Under the pieces are notes generated by a model. That model did not search any database. It was not told where the DNA came from and saw only the letters and a program-made list of their open reading frames with translations. From Akkermansiaceae bacterium (lineage in GTDB: Bacteria; Verrucomicrobiota; Verrucomicrobiia; Verrucomicrobiales; Akkermansiaceae), in contig JALZVA010000079.1 in NCBI GenBank assembly GCA_023301335.1, forward strand, positions 1 through 6,033: DNA of 6,033 nucleotides. Reading direction: 5' to 3'. A program made the position numbers and the translations under genes. This document shows, piece by piece, positions 1-6,033 of this stretch. The number at the start of each line of letters is the position of its first letter. Position 1 is the stretch's first letter.

Positions 1-1337
1 GTTGTTTCCTTTGGAGATGTCCAGCCACCTGAACCATAAGCAAGGATGAGCTTGTGCTTACCTTCTCGATACGCAAAATGTCCAGAGATGCTGTGATGAA
101 TGATTCCTTTTCGAGAGAACGCTGGTTCTTCTCCTCTTAGAATAGGGAGGATACTTTCACTATCTTCCCCAGCGTGTGTAGGAATGGTCTCATTGACTAA
201 GTCTGCACAGGTAGCAAGCAGATCGGTCTGGCATACAAGGTGCTCAGAACTGCTTCCTGCCTTGATAACTTCAGGCCATTTGACGAGGAAGGGCACGCGG
301 TGACCGCCTTCCCAAATATCAGCTTTAGATCCTCTGAACTGAGCACTGGCAAAGTGTCCATGTTTTTCTAAAGTTTTAAAATTAGCAGCCTTGGAGCAGC
401 CGTTATCACTTGTGACAATGAGGATAGTATTGTCTGAAATTCCTTTATCTTCCAGAGCCTTAACAATCTGACCAACGAAGTCATCAGTCTGCATCACAAA
501 ATCTCCGTAGATACCCACGCCACTTTTCCCACGCCATTTAGCAGTGGGAACGATGGGAGTGTGAGGAGAGGGCAGGGGGAGGTAGGCAAAGAAAGGTTTA
601 TCACTATCGTAGTTAGCGATGAATTTTACAGATTCCGCTGCAAGTTTATCTAAGACATCGATGGCTTCAAAGTCTTCGCTAGCTGGCCCAGGACGTTTAA
701 ATACCTTGCTGTGTGTCCCAGAGGCCATCCACTTGTTATTTTTGATCCAAACATAGGGAGGGAAATCAAGAGAAGCTGTAATGCCAAACCATGAGTCAAA
801 ACCTAAATCAACCGGTCCTCCTTTGATAGGTGCATCCCAGTCAATGTTAGATAAACTTTCAGGAGGGAAAGCCCCTTTGCCCTCGAGTTTAGTTAAAGCG
901 CCCCTACTGACAGGTTTAGCTACTTTTCCGTCAATCGTTCCGATCTCAAGCCCCAAGTGCCATTTTCCTATCATTGCAGTTGTGTACCCATGCTGTTGGA
1001 GAAAGCTTGGCACAGTTAGCCTATCTGTTGGGATCATAGGGAGGCCGTAGCCATCAAGAACCCCGGTTTGGAGTTTGGTTCTCCAGTTATAGCGTCCAGT
1101 AAGAACACTGTAGCGCGTGGGTGTGCAGACCGAGGAAGTGGTGTGAGCATCGGTAAAAGTCATTCCTTCCTCCGCTAGGTTATCCATATGAGGAGTTGGG
1201 ATTTTACCACGTTTTGGATTTAGAACCTGCACATCACCGTAGCCAAGGTCATCTGCAAGAATATAGATGATGTTAGGCTTCTCTGTGGCAAGAGCAGCTG
1301 TGGTATAGAGGAGTAAGGTAGCATATCTATATTTCAT
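1..1337 (-). CDS. Secreted sulfatase (S1/arylsulfatase family), C-terminus cut by window edge
   Basis: My reverse-strand translation from ATG at 1337-1335 stays open to position 1, giving 445 codons with no stop, so the gene continues past the left edge. Residues 1-17 (basic start, hydrophobic core, ending A-A-L-A) form a signal peptide, implying periplasmic or extracellular action. The sulfatase core follows: ADDLGYGD at 28-35 with the metal-binding Asp pair D29/D30; C-T-P-T-R at 71-75, where C71 is the residue that FGE/anSME enzymes convert to formylglycine; GKWHLG at 124-129; HTP at 258-260; SDNG at 309-312 with metal ligands D310/N311; and RGSKADIWEGGHRVP at 334-348. Known family chemistry is hydrolysis of sulfate esters on glycans or aryl compounds. 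The missing C-terminal part is probably only some tens of residues, because GKHKLI and GGW near the end are typical of the last strands. It is divergent from the ThuA-like gene (93 bp apart). The exact sulfated substrate cannot be told. Confidence 0.95.
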   Translation of the reverse strand, partial: MKYRYATLLLYTTAALATEKPNIIYILADDLGYGDVQVLNPKRGKIPTPHMDNLAEEGMTFTDAHTTSSVCTPTRYSVLTGRYNWRTKLQTGVLDGYGLPMIPTDRLTVPSFLQQHGYTTAMIGKWHLGLEIGTIDGKVAKPVSRGALTKLEGKGAFPPESLSNIDWDAPIKGGPVDLGFDSWFGITASLDFPPYVWIKNNKWMASGTHSKVFKRPGPASEDFEAIDVLDKLAAESVKFIANYDSDKPFFAYLPLPSPHTPIVPTAKWRGKSGVGIYGDFVMQTDDFVGQIVKALEDKGISDNTILIVTSDNGCSKAANFKTLEKHGHFASAQFRGSKADIWEGGHRVPFLVKWPEVIKAGSSSEHLVCQTDLLATCADLVNETIPTHAGEDSESILPILRGEEPAFSRKGIIHHSISGHFAYREGKHKLILAYGSGGWTSPKET

Positions 1338-1395
1338 GATTGTATGGAACTTTAATTATTTAGTCTGACAAGTCTTTTTAGAAAGGAATGACGTC

Positions 1396-1424
1396 TTGAC
1401 GAGATCATCAAGATAGATAAGAAT
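1396..1424 (+). promoter_or_regulatory. Candidate promoter of the ThuA-like gene
   Basis: TTGACG at 1396-1401 (5 of 6 to the -35 consensus), a 17-nt spacer, and AAGAAT at 1419-1424 (4 of 6 to TATAAT). Transcription starting 7 nt after the -10 box would begin at or next to the ATG at 1431, so the message would be leaderless. This agrees with the lack of a Shine-Dalgarno sequence there. A 6-bp inverted repeat, AGATAA-gaa-TTATCT at 1415-1429, overlaps the -10 box. The call rests on visual matching only. Confidence 0.35.
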
Positions 1425-1430
1425 TATCTT

Positions 1431-2618
1431 ATGACAAAGATGCATAAAAATTTATTACTCTCAGCCTTTTGCTTATTAGGATCTAAAGTTTCAGCAGCAC
1501 CCCTCGTCTATGAGGGAGAAGGGGGCGTTGGAAAAGGGAAGCACATTGTGTTTGTGGCAAACGATCACGAATATCGCTCTGAGGAAACTTGCCCAGCGTT
1601 AGCTAAGATTCTGGCAAAACATCATGGTTTTAAATGTAGTGTGGTATTTGGTCTAGACGAAGAGGGGAATATCCTTCCTGGCTCAAAACAGATGCCAGAT
1701 CTTGACGTGTTGAAGCAAGCGGATTTCGTAGTGCTATTCACACGCTTTCTAGATCTTCCTGAAGATCAGGCTCAGCACATTGTAGATTATCTTGAGAGAG
1801 GTGGGCCGATTGCTGGAATGAGAACTTCTACACACGCATTTAATGACCAAAAAGGAAAGTGGAGTATCCTAAACTTTGATTATAAAGGGGAAGACTATAA
1901 CGGAGGTTTAGGGAAGCAGGTCTTTGGAAATACATGGAATAAACAATCCGGACAGAGCCACTACGGCCAAAATCATAGAGAAGGAGGAGTTTACACGGCA
2001 GAGGAGTCAGCTAAAGAGCATGTTATTTTAACGGGGATTGAGTCCTTTTACGGGAAAAATGGCGCGTATAAGTCTCAGCCTCCTGCGGATGCCACAAAGC
2101 TTGTGAAAGTACAAGTGTTGAAGACCTTCGAGAGAAGTGACAATGTGAATACCCAAAAGCCAGAAGTGAATGCCGGCTGGACTAGAGACTCCTACACAGC
2201 ACCATCTGGTGAGAAAAAAGACGCGCGTGTATTCTACACCTCTATTGGAGCTTCAGAAGATTTTCTAGATGCCAGTTCACGTAGATATTTTGTCAATGCC
2301 GCATTTTGGTGCATGGGAATGGAGAAGGACATTACCCCTGAGCTTAAGGTAGACATTGTAGGAGGTTTTGAGCCTTCTGCGTATATGACAGATGCCCTCT
2401 ATAGAATAAATGTGAAGCCTGCTGACCTCGCTGATTTTAACTCAAGCGTGATGCCTAAAGATGCTCCATTTTTCTTAGAAAAGATGGATCGGGTACTAAG
2501 AGTTCTCCCTGCAAGGCCACAATTAGAAGAGCGAGTCAAAGCCTTACATCCTGACGTGTCATTTGTGAAACCAGCCCCGAAGGCTAAAAGAGAAAAAGCT
2601 AAAAAGAGTGTGAAGTAA
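1431..2618 (+). CDS. Secreted ThuA-like domain protein
   Basis: A complete 395-residue protein ending in TAA. Residues 1-22 form a signal peptide (basic start, leucine-rich core, V-S-A before A-P), so it is exported. A second ATG at codon 4 is equally possible; neither start has a visible ribosome binding site. From about residue 37 it resembles the ThuA-like fold (glutamine-amidotransferase-like, Rossmann-type): strand KHIVFVANDHEYRSEE, then QADFVVLFTRFLDLPEDQ, then GGPIAGMRTSTHAF around 125-138, and the later VFYTSIGASEDF with a C-terminal FVNAAFWCMGME segment. ThuA proteins are named for trehalose utilisation in rhizobia, but exported versions in Planctomycetota/Verrucomicrobiota have no settled biochemical role and often sit near sulfatases and other glycan enzymes. 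The last 16 or so residues are rich in Lys, Ala and Pro and probably disordered. It is divergent from the sulfatase and may share its regulation. The family call is firm; the function is unknown. Confidence 0.88.
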   Translation: MTKMHKNLLLSAFCLLGSKVSAAPLVYEGEGGVGKGKHIVFVANDHEYRSEETCPALAKILAKHHGFKCSVVFGLDEEGNILPGSKQMPDLDVLKQADFVVLFTRFLDLPEDQAQHIVDYLERGGPIAGMRTSTHAFNDQKGKWSILNFDYKGEDYNGGLGKQVFGNTWNKQSGQSHYGQNHREGGVYTAEESAKEHVILTGIESFYGKNGAYKSQPPADATKLVKVQVLKTFERSDNVNTQKPEVNAGWTRDSYTAPSGEKKDARVFYTSIGASEDFLDASSRRYFVNAAFWCMGMEKDITPELKVDIVGGFEPSAYMTDALYRINVKPADLADFNSSVMPKDAPFFLEKMDRVLRVLPARPQLEERVKALHPDVSFVKPAPKAKREKAKKSVK

Positions 2619-2624
2619 ATCCAC

Positions 2625-2658
2625 TGCTACCAGAAATAGAGAGTAATTTCTGGTAGCA
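2625..2658. terminator. Perfect hairpin between convergent genes, likely bidirectional terminator
   Basis: TGCTACCAGAAAT at 2625-2637 pairs perfectly with ATTTCTGGTAGCA at 2646-2658, giving a 13-bp stem with an 8-nt loop. It starts 7 nt after the stop codon of the ThuA-like gene and lies downstream of the broken rhamnosidase gene on the other strand. Neither strand has a run of T after the stem, so a classical intrinsic terminator is only partly supported. Position and symmetry favour termination or 3'-end protection in both directions. Confidence 0.6.
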
Positions 2659-2714
2659 AAATGGAGAGTGAGTGTCCTAAACCTCATCTAAAAGGTGTAG
2701 TAGATACGATGATT

Positions 2715-3611
2715 TTAAATATTACTTTCTTTAAAGGTATAAGCTTCATCCTTCTTTTCCGCCTTATAGAGGAGTTTACTCATGGTATGTAGCCCTCGGT
2801 AATAGAAAGCGTTAGTGACGAAATCAAGAGGTTTGATTTCGTGCTCATCGCGCTCCGAGATAGGCTATTCGAGGGGCCAAGTAGAGTACGTTAAAAAATA
2901 GTCTAAGCTAGCCCAATCCATGGCGTATTCGGTGTCTAGGCAGTAGTATGCGAGTTGATTGATATAGGCGTCACCTTCGTAGGGGATTCTCTCTTTATCA
3001 CCGTCAATATATAGCCCGCAAAAAGTAGTGGCCTTAATGCTGTATTTACAGAGTTCCCAAACGTCATTGAGAACCGGGTCGGAGCTTTTAAAAGAAGCAG
3101 CATTATCATTAAAGGGGTAATGTACGCGAATCTGTCGAATGTTCTTTTTTTTAAGCTTTCCTGGGTAGCCTTCTAGCTCACAATAGCGGAAGGGCATGAC
3201 CTCACCAATATAGTCAGGCATGAAGATGGCCATTTTTGCAGTGTTTCGCCTATCGACAGTAATTTTGGCACGGTACCAATGAGTTCCCTTCTTAAGAGTT
3301 TTGGTCATTTCACGGTGACGACGTGAGCCCCCTGAATTTTTATCGATACGTTTACCATTTTTCGAGATCAACTCCCCGAGATGAATGGATACGATCTCAT
3401 CTCCATTTTCAGAACTGGCCTAAAACTCGATTGTGCCAAACGCTGCCTTGCCAAAATCAATAAATACTCCATCTGTTAAACCCTGAAGAGTTGTAACAGA
3501 TGGAGCGGTCTTGGTCTCAACCAATTGTTTAAGCTTAAAGAGCTCGCTCTGAGCCATTAAACTAGAGATGGAGAGGAAGAATAGGGAGGTAAACAATAGA
3601 ACGTATCTCAT
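2715..3611 (-). pseudogene. Broken alpha-L-rhamnosidase (glycoside hydrolase family 78), two in-frame TAG codons
   Basis: One reading frame runs from ATG 3611 to TAA 2717-2715 (299 codons), interrupted by TAG at codon 64 (3422-3420) and codon 249 (2867-2865). Codons 1-20 encode a signal peptide ending L-M-A before Q. The readable pieces are collinear with GH78 enzymes: VFIDFGKAAFGTIEF; [TAG]; then ASSENGDEIVSIHLGELIS, GEVMPFRYCELEGYPG, and DGDKERIPYEGDA at codons 203-215, which carries the acidic residues expected in the catalytic pocket; YSTWPLE; [TAG]; then PISERDEHE and DFVTNAFYYRGL. Active homologues have a further part of the (alpha/alpha)6 barrel between the TWP motif and the NAFYYR motif, and a C-terminal section bearing a catalytic Glu; both appear absent here. 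No frameshift is seen. Intact members release terminal L-rhamnose from glycans outside the cytoplasm. Amber read-through is a less likely alternative because sequence also seems deleted. The gene lies 60 nt downstream of the SulP gene on the same strand. Confidence 0.85.
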
Positions 3612-3631
3612 CGCACAAAGTGTGCGATGAG
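3607..3631. repeat. Perfect inverted repeat covering the rhamnosidase start codon
   Basis: CTCATCGCACA at 3607-3617 and TGTGCGATGAG at 3621-3631 are exact reverse complements around a 3-nt loop: an 11-bp stem with high GC in the middle. On the minus strand it begins 41 nt after the SulP stop codon and contains the ATG of the broken rhamnosidase (3611-3609). It could terminate or stabilise the SulP transcript, block ribosome access to the rhamnosidase start, or be a protein-binding operator. No T-run follows on the minus strand, so a simple intrinsic terminator is not well supported. The structure is certain; its role is not. Confidence 0.7.
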
Positions 3632-3671
3632 TAGGCAGGAGGGTTCAAGGGGCTTGTTTTAAAATAAAATG

Positions 3672-5318
3672 TTAAGCATTCATTCTCAGTCTTGCGACGG
3701 AGTAGGATGGGTCATCAGGTAAGACCTCGACTTCTACAATACTACCAGCCTTCTTGAGCATGTTACGGCAGTCTGGAGAGAGGTGACGAAGTTTTAGATT
3801 TTTACCGGCTTTGCGGTATTTATCAGCGAGGCTATTGATGGCTTCTAGTCCTGAGAGGTCCATGACGCGGAGATTTTCACAGTCGATGATGATATTTTCT
3901 CGGTCAGATGAAGGGCTAAACTGTTCTTGAAAATCGGCTACAGAAACGAAGTAGAGGACGCCTTCTGGAGCATAGATACGCTCGCTGTTCTCTTCTGAGT
4001 CAGAGACGATTTCGGCGATGATATGCTTAGAACTTTTCGAGGCGAACACGAGAGCTGAGAGAATGACACCTACACCTACACCGATCGCGAGGTTATGCGT
4101 GATAACAGTGACGATAGTGACCACGGCAATGACTAGAATCTCACTGTGTGGGATGCGGTTGATAGACTTAAAAGTAGACCATTGGAAAGTACTTATGACG
4201 ATCATGAACATAACTCCGACAAGGGCAGCCACGGGAATTTTCATTAAAATTCCAGAACCGAAGACGATCAATACCAGCAGAGTCAGCGCGCCGACTACTC
4301 CAGAGGTACGACCTCTCCCGCCATTGCTCATGTTAATGAGAGACTGCCCGACGGTGGCACACCCTCCCATACCGCCGAAGATACCTGAGCTGATATTAGC
4401 GGCTCCTTGGGCGATACATTCTCTGTTCCCTTGGCCACGTGTTTCGGTGATGTCATCGATCAACTGCAAGGTGAGGAGAGATTCGAGTAAACCTACGAAA
4501 GCGATGGTGACGGCGATCGGAGCGACCGCAAAGTAGAATGCTGCGTCTCCCCAGGGAACTTGCGAGAGACTGATAGGAAGTGGGAACCCGGTATCGATAT
4601 GGGCTTCACCAGAAGGGCTAAGCATGGCTAAAATATCACTAATATCTCTGATGCCACTTGGGAAAGCAAAGCCGACAAGGAAGACAGTGATGATGGCGAC
4701 TAAGGTGGCGGGCACTGCCTTAGTGAATTTTGGTAAGAAGTGGATGATTGCCATGGTGAGGAGGATGAGGCCAACCAATAGACCGATTTGGCTAGACTCC
4801 ATCCATTCGAGTTTGATTTCACCATCTTCTCCATTGTTGGTTCTGAAGAAGAGATTTTGCCCCCAAGCGATCATGATGGCGAGTCCATTGAGGAATCCCA
4901 TCATTACCGGGTGAGGTACGAGTCGGGCTAGTTTTCCGAGCTTTAAAACACCAATGATAATTTGGATGGCTCCTGCGATAAGAAGAGTGGCCACAAGGTA
5001 CTGCATCCCAATATCATCGGGAGTGTATCCCTGAAGACCGTTTTCGATCGCTTCCGCGCCTTTTTCTTTACCTAATTTAAAGGCCGCAGCTGCGACAATA
5101 GCTATCGCACCAGTAGCTCCGCAGATCATCCCAGGACGTCCGCCGAAGATAGACGTGATGAGGCCAACGAAAACTCCAGACCAAAGTCCCACCATCGGGC
5201 TGACTCCAGCTAGGAAAGAGAAGGCGATGGCTTCAGGCACAAGGAGTAAGGCGACAGTAACGCCAGAGAGAATGTCATCCTTATAGGTGCCATTTTTTTT
5301 ACGAAAGAGTTCAGTCAT
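3672..5318 (-). CDS. SulP family inorganic anion transporter with C-terminal STAS domain
   Basis: An inner-membrane anion carrier of 548 residues from ATG 5318, ending in TAA. I prefer this ATG because family members start close to the LFRKKNGTYKDDILSG segment; an in-frame GTG at 5378 would add 20 polar residues with no homology I recognise. The order of parts is typical of SulP: VPEAIAFS at 27-34; GGRPGMICGATGA at 59-71; VPHPVMMGFLNG at 134-145; ESLLTLQLIDD with ETRGQGNRE at 279-299; GGMGGCATVGQS at 315-326 and GGRGRTSG at 333-340; then hydrophobic helices to about 427. The STAS domain follows at about 440-548, with VMDLSG at 485-490, where S489 matches the conserved Ser of anti-sigma-antagonist-like domains. 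SulP proteins move sulfate, bicarbonate, dicarboxylates or other anions, often with Na+ or H+. The substrate cannot be assigned here. Sulfate would fit the sulfatase nearby, but that is inference. It is divergent from the ABC transporter gene. Confidence 0.93.
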   Translation of the reverse strand: MTELFRKKNGTYKDDILSGVTVALLLVPEAIAFSFLAGVSPMVGLWSGVFVGLITSIFGGRPGMICGATGAIAIVAAAAFKLGKEKGAEAIENGLQGYTPDDIGMQYLVATLLIAGAIQIIIGVLKLGKLARLVPHPVMMGFLNGLAIMIAWGQNLFFRTNNGEDGEIKLEWMESSQIGLLVGLILLTMAIIHFLPKFTKAVPATLVAIITVFLVGFAFPSGIRDISDILAMLSPSGEAHIDTGFPLPISLSQVPWGDAAFYFAVAPIAVTIAFVGLLESLLTLQLIDDITETRGQGNRECIAQGAANISSGIFGGMGGCATVGQSLINMSNGGRGRTSGVVGALTLLVLIVFGSGILMKIPVAALVGVMFMIVISTFQWSTFKSINRIPHSEILVIAVVTIVTVITHNLAIGVGVGVILSALVFASKSSKHIIAEIVSDSEENSERIYAPEGVLYFVSVADFQEQFSPSSDRENIIIDCENLRVMDLSGLEAINSLADKYRKAGKNLKLRHLSPDCRNMLKKAGSIVEVEVLPDDPSYSVARLRMNA

Positions 5319-5441
5319 AGTAACTTGCGGGAAAATTGAGATGCGCTTGCTATGGGAGAATTCTTTGAAAGGCAACACTTTTCATACGTTTGACGACGAG
5401 GATTTGGAGAAAGGGGGCGGGATAAGTAATTAAACGCGTAG

Positions 5442-5470
5442 TTGACCATTTTTGCATTCTAGTTTTCTAT
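5442..5470 (+). promoter_or_regulatory. Candidate promoter of the ABC transporter gene
   Basis: TTGACC at 5442-5447 (5 of 6 to the -35 consensus), a 17-nt spacer and a weak -10 box TTCTAT at 5465-5470 (3 of 6). As with the ThuA-like gene, the first base of the -35 box lies exactly 35 nt before the ATG, so transcription would start at or beside the start codon. The rest of the 158-nt gap (5319-5476) shows no hairpin or repeat that I can support, and no clear promoter for the divergent SulP gene. Confidence 0.28.
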
Positions 5471-5476
5471 CCCCGC

Positions 5477-6033
5477 ATGTCGAAGCAGGTGGAGAAGAAG
5501 GGGAGTGTGGGGAAAACCCTAAAAGATGCATTGGGCCTATATGGCTACATGGGGAAATACCGTAGTATTTTTCTCCCTTCATTGATTGCGCTGTTTATCA
5601 CTGCTGCTCTATCGTTGGCGTTTCCTTTTTTTCTCGCTGATTTGATAGGTGGTTCGATGGGTGCGGAGCGTGATACGATCGATAAAGAAATGCTCGCAGG
5701 GAAGATCAATAAGGTAGTGCTATCCTTAGTTGGTGTGCTGTTTCTCCAAGCATTTATCGCGTACTTCCGTGTGGTCGGCTTTATTAAAGCTGGTGAGGCT
5801 GCACTGAATGATATCCGAAAAGATGTGTTTTCCAAAATGGTTAAACTACCCATGAGTTATTTTATGGAATCCCGCTCAGGTGAGCTCAGTGCCAGAGTCG
5901 CGAATGATCTCGGAATACTACGCGAGACCCTGCTGACGACGGTGCCACAGTTTGCCAGAATGATGGTCATCCTCCTTGGTGGATTGGTATTTATTTTTAT
6001 TTCTTCAGTGAAGCTTTCCCTGATTATGCTGTG
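5477..6033 (+). CDS. ABC exporter, N-terminal transmembrane domain (partial, cut by right edge)
   Basis: ATG at 5477 opens a frame of 185 codons that runs off the window with no stop. The start is chosen because it is the first ATG, followed by a short basic cytoplasmic leader (MSKQVEKKGS) and then family-like sequence. It matches the type I exporter membrane domain (ABC_membrane, as in MsbA/ABCB half-transporters): TM1 about 31-57, TM2 about 78-103, then the cytoplasmic segment AALNDIRKDVFSKMVKLP at 108-125 with SYFMESRSGELSARVANDL at 127-145, and TM3 from about 162. The pattern R-x3-F-x3-(I/V)-x-L-P-x-x-(Y/F)-F-x5-G-E-L-x-x-R-(V/L)-x-N-D is highly characteristic. The nucleotide-binding domain should lie beyond the edge if the gene is a normal half-transporter of about 580-600 residues. 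Lipid, drug or peptide export are all possible; the substrate cannot be assigned. No Shine-Dalgarno sequence is seen. Confidence 0.92.
   Translation, partial: MSKQVEKKGSVGKTLKDALGLYGYMGKYRSIFLPSLIALFITAALSLAFPFFLADLIGGSMGAERDTIDKEMLAGKINKVVLSLVGVLFLQAFIAYFRVVGFIKAGEAALNDIRKDVFSKMVKLPMSYFMESRSGELSARVANDLGILRETLLTTVPQFARMMVILLGGLVFIFISSVKLSLIML

Noticed and set aside
781..1050. Plus-strand open frame of 89 codons, and another at 100-303, inside the sulfatase region
   Set aside because: Both lie opposite well-conserved sulfatase sequence, have no family resemblance and no start signal; they are antisense shadows.
1362..1375. Direct repeat AGTCT-n4-AGTCT in the divergent intergenic region
   Set aside because: Two 5-bp copies are too short to distinguish from chance.
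2865..3371. Treating this minus-strand frame as a separate 168-residue gene
   Set aside because: Its apparent start is an internal TTG (Leu); same-frame sequence upstream (ASSENGDEIVSIHLGE) continues the GH78 similarity, so it is one part of the broken rhamnosidase.
4018..4914. Plus-strand open frames of 172 and 96 codons opposite the SulP gene
   Set aside because: They are antisense to conserved SulP membrane segments and show the low-complexity Thr/Met/Ile/Pro-rich composition expected of a shadow frame.
5319..5378. Longer SulP start at GTG 5378
   Set aside because: The extra 20 residues are polar and unlike the family N-terminus, and no ribosome binding site is visible; ATG at 5318 gives a typical start. 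It remains possible.
5545..5853. Minus-strand open frame of 102 codons
   Set aside because: It is antisense to the clearly recognisable ABC exporter membrane domain and has no resemblance to a known protein.
1..6033. CRISPR array, tRNA/rRNA genes, insertion sequences, phage or defence genes
   Set aside because: I saw no regularly spaced repeats, cloverleaf-like segments, transposase motifs or known defence domains on either strand.

Overview
The window looks like a bacterial chromosome segment from a glycan-degrading member of the Planctomycetota/Verrucomicrobiota type, most likely a Verrucomicrobiota. This is inferred from gene content: a secreted S1-type sulfatase next to a secreted ThuA-like protein, and an alpha-L-rhamnosidase with a signal peptide. 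GC is moderate by eye, and no gene start has a convincing Shine-Dalgarno sequence. The species cannot be named from the sequence alone.

Layout. (1) Positions 1-1337, minus strand: a sulfatase cut by the left window edge near its C-terminus, with signal peptide, C-T-P-T-R formylglycine motif and metal-binding residues intact. (2) Positions 1338-1430: a 93-bp divergent promoter region. (3) Positions 1431-2618, plus strand: a complete secreted ThuA-like protein. (4) Positions 2625-2658: a perfect 13-bp hairpin between convergent genes. (5) Positions 2715-3611, minus strand: a decayed family 78 glycoside hydrolase (alpha-L-rhamnosidase). It is readable in a single frame but broken by two in-frame TAG codons, with an apparent internal deletion and a lost C-terminus. 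(6) Positions 3607-3631: a perfect 11-bp hairpin that contains the start codon of that broken gene. (7) Positions 3672-5318, minus strand: a complete SulP anion transporter with a C-terminal STAS domain. (8) Positions 5319-5476: a divergent intergenic region with a candidate promoter. (9) Positions 5477-6033, plus strand: the N-terminal transmembrane part of an ABC exporter, cut by the right edge.

How the parts fit. A sulfatase and an alpha-L-rhamnosidase together suggest a past or present ability to process sulfated, rhamnose-containing polysaccharide such as ulvan-like algal material. The rhamnosidase is now probably dead. The SulP transporter could handle sulfate or another anion, but its substrate cannot be read from the sequence. 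The ABC exporter appears unrelated. I found no convincing new multi-gene system. The points most worth a second look are the two-amber rhamnosidase, the hairpin over its start codon, and two plus-strand genes with a TTGAC box exactly 35 nt before ATG, which may indicate leaderless transcription.
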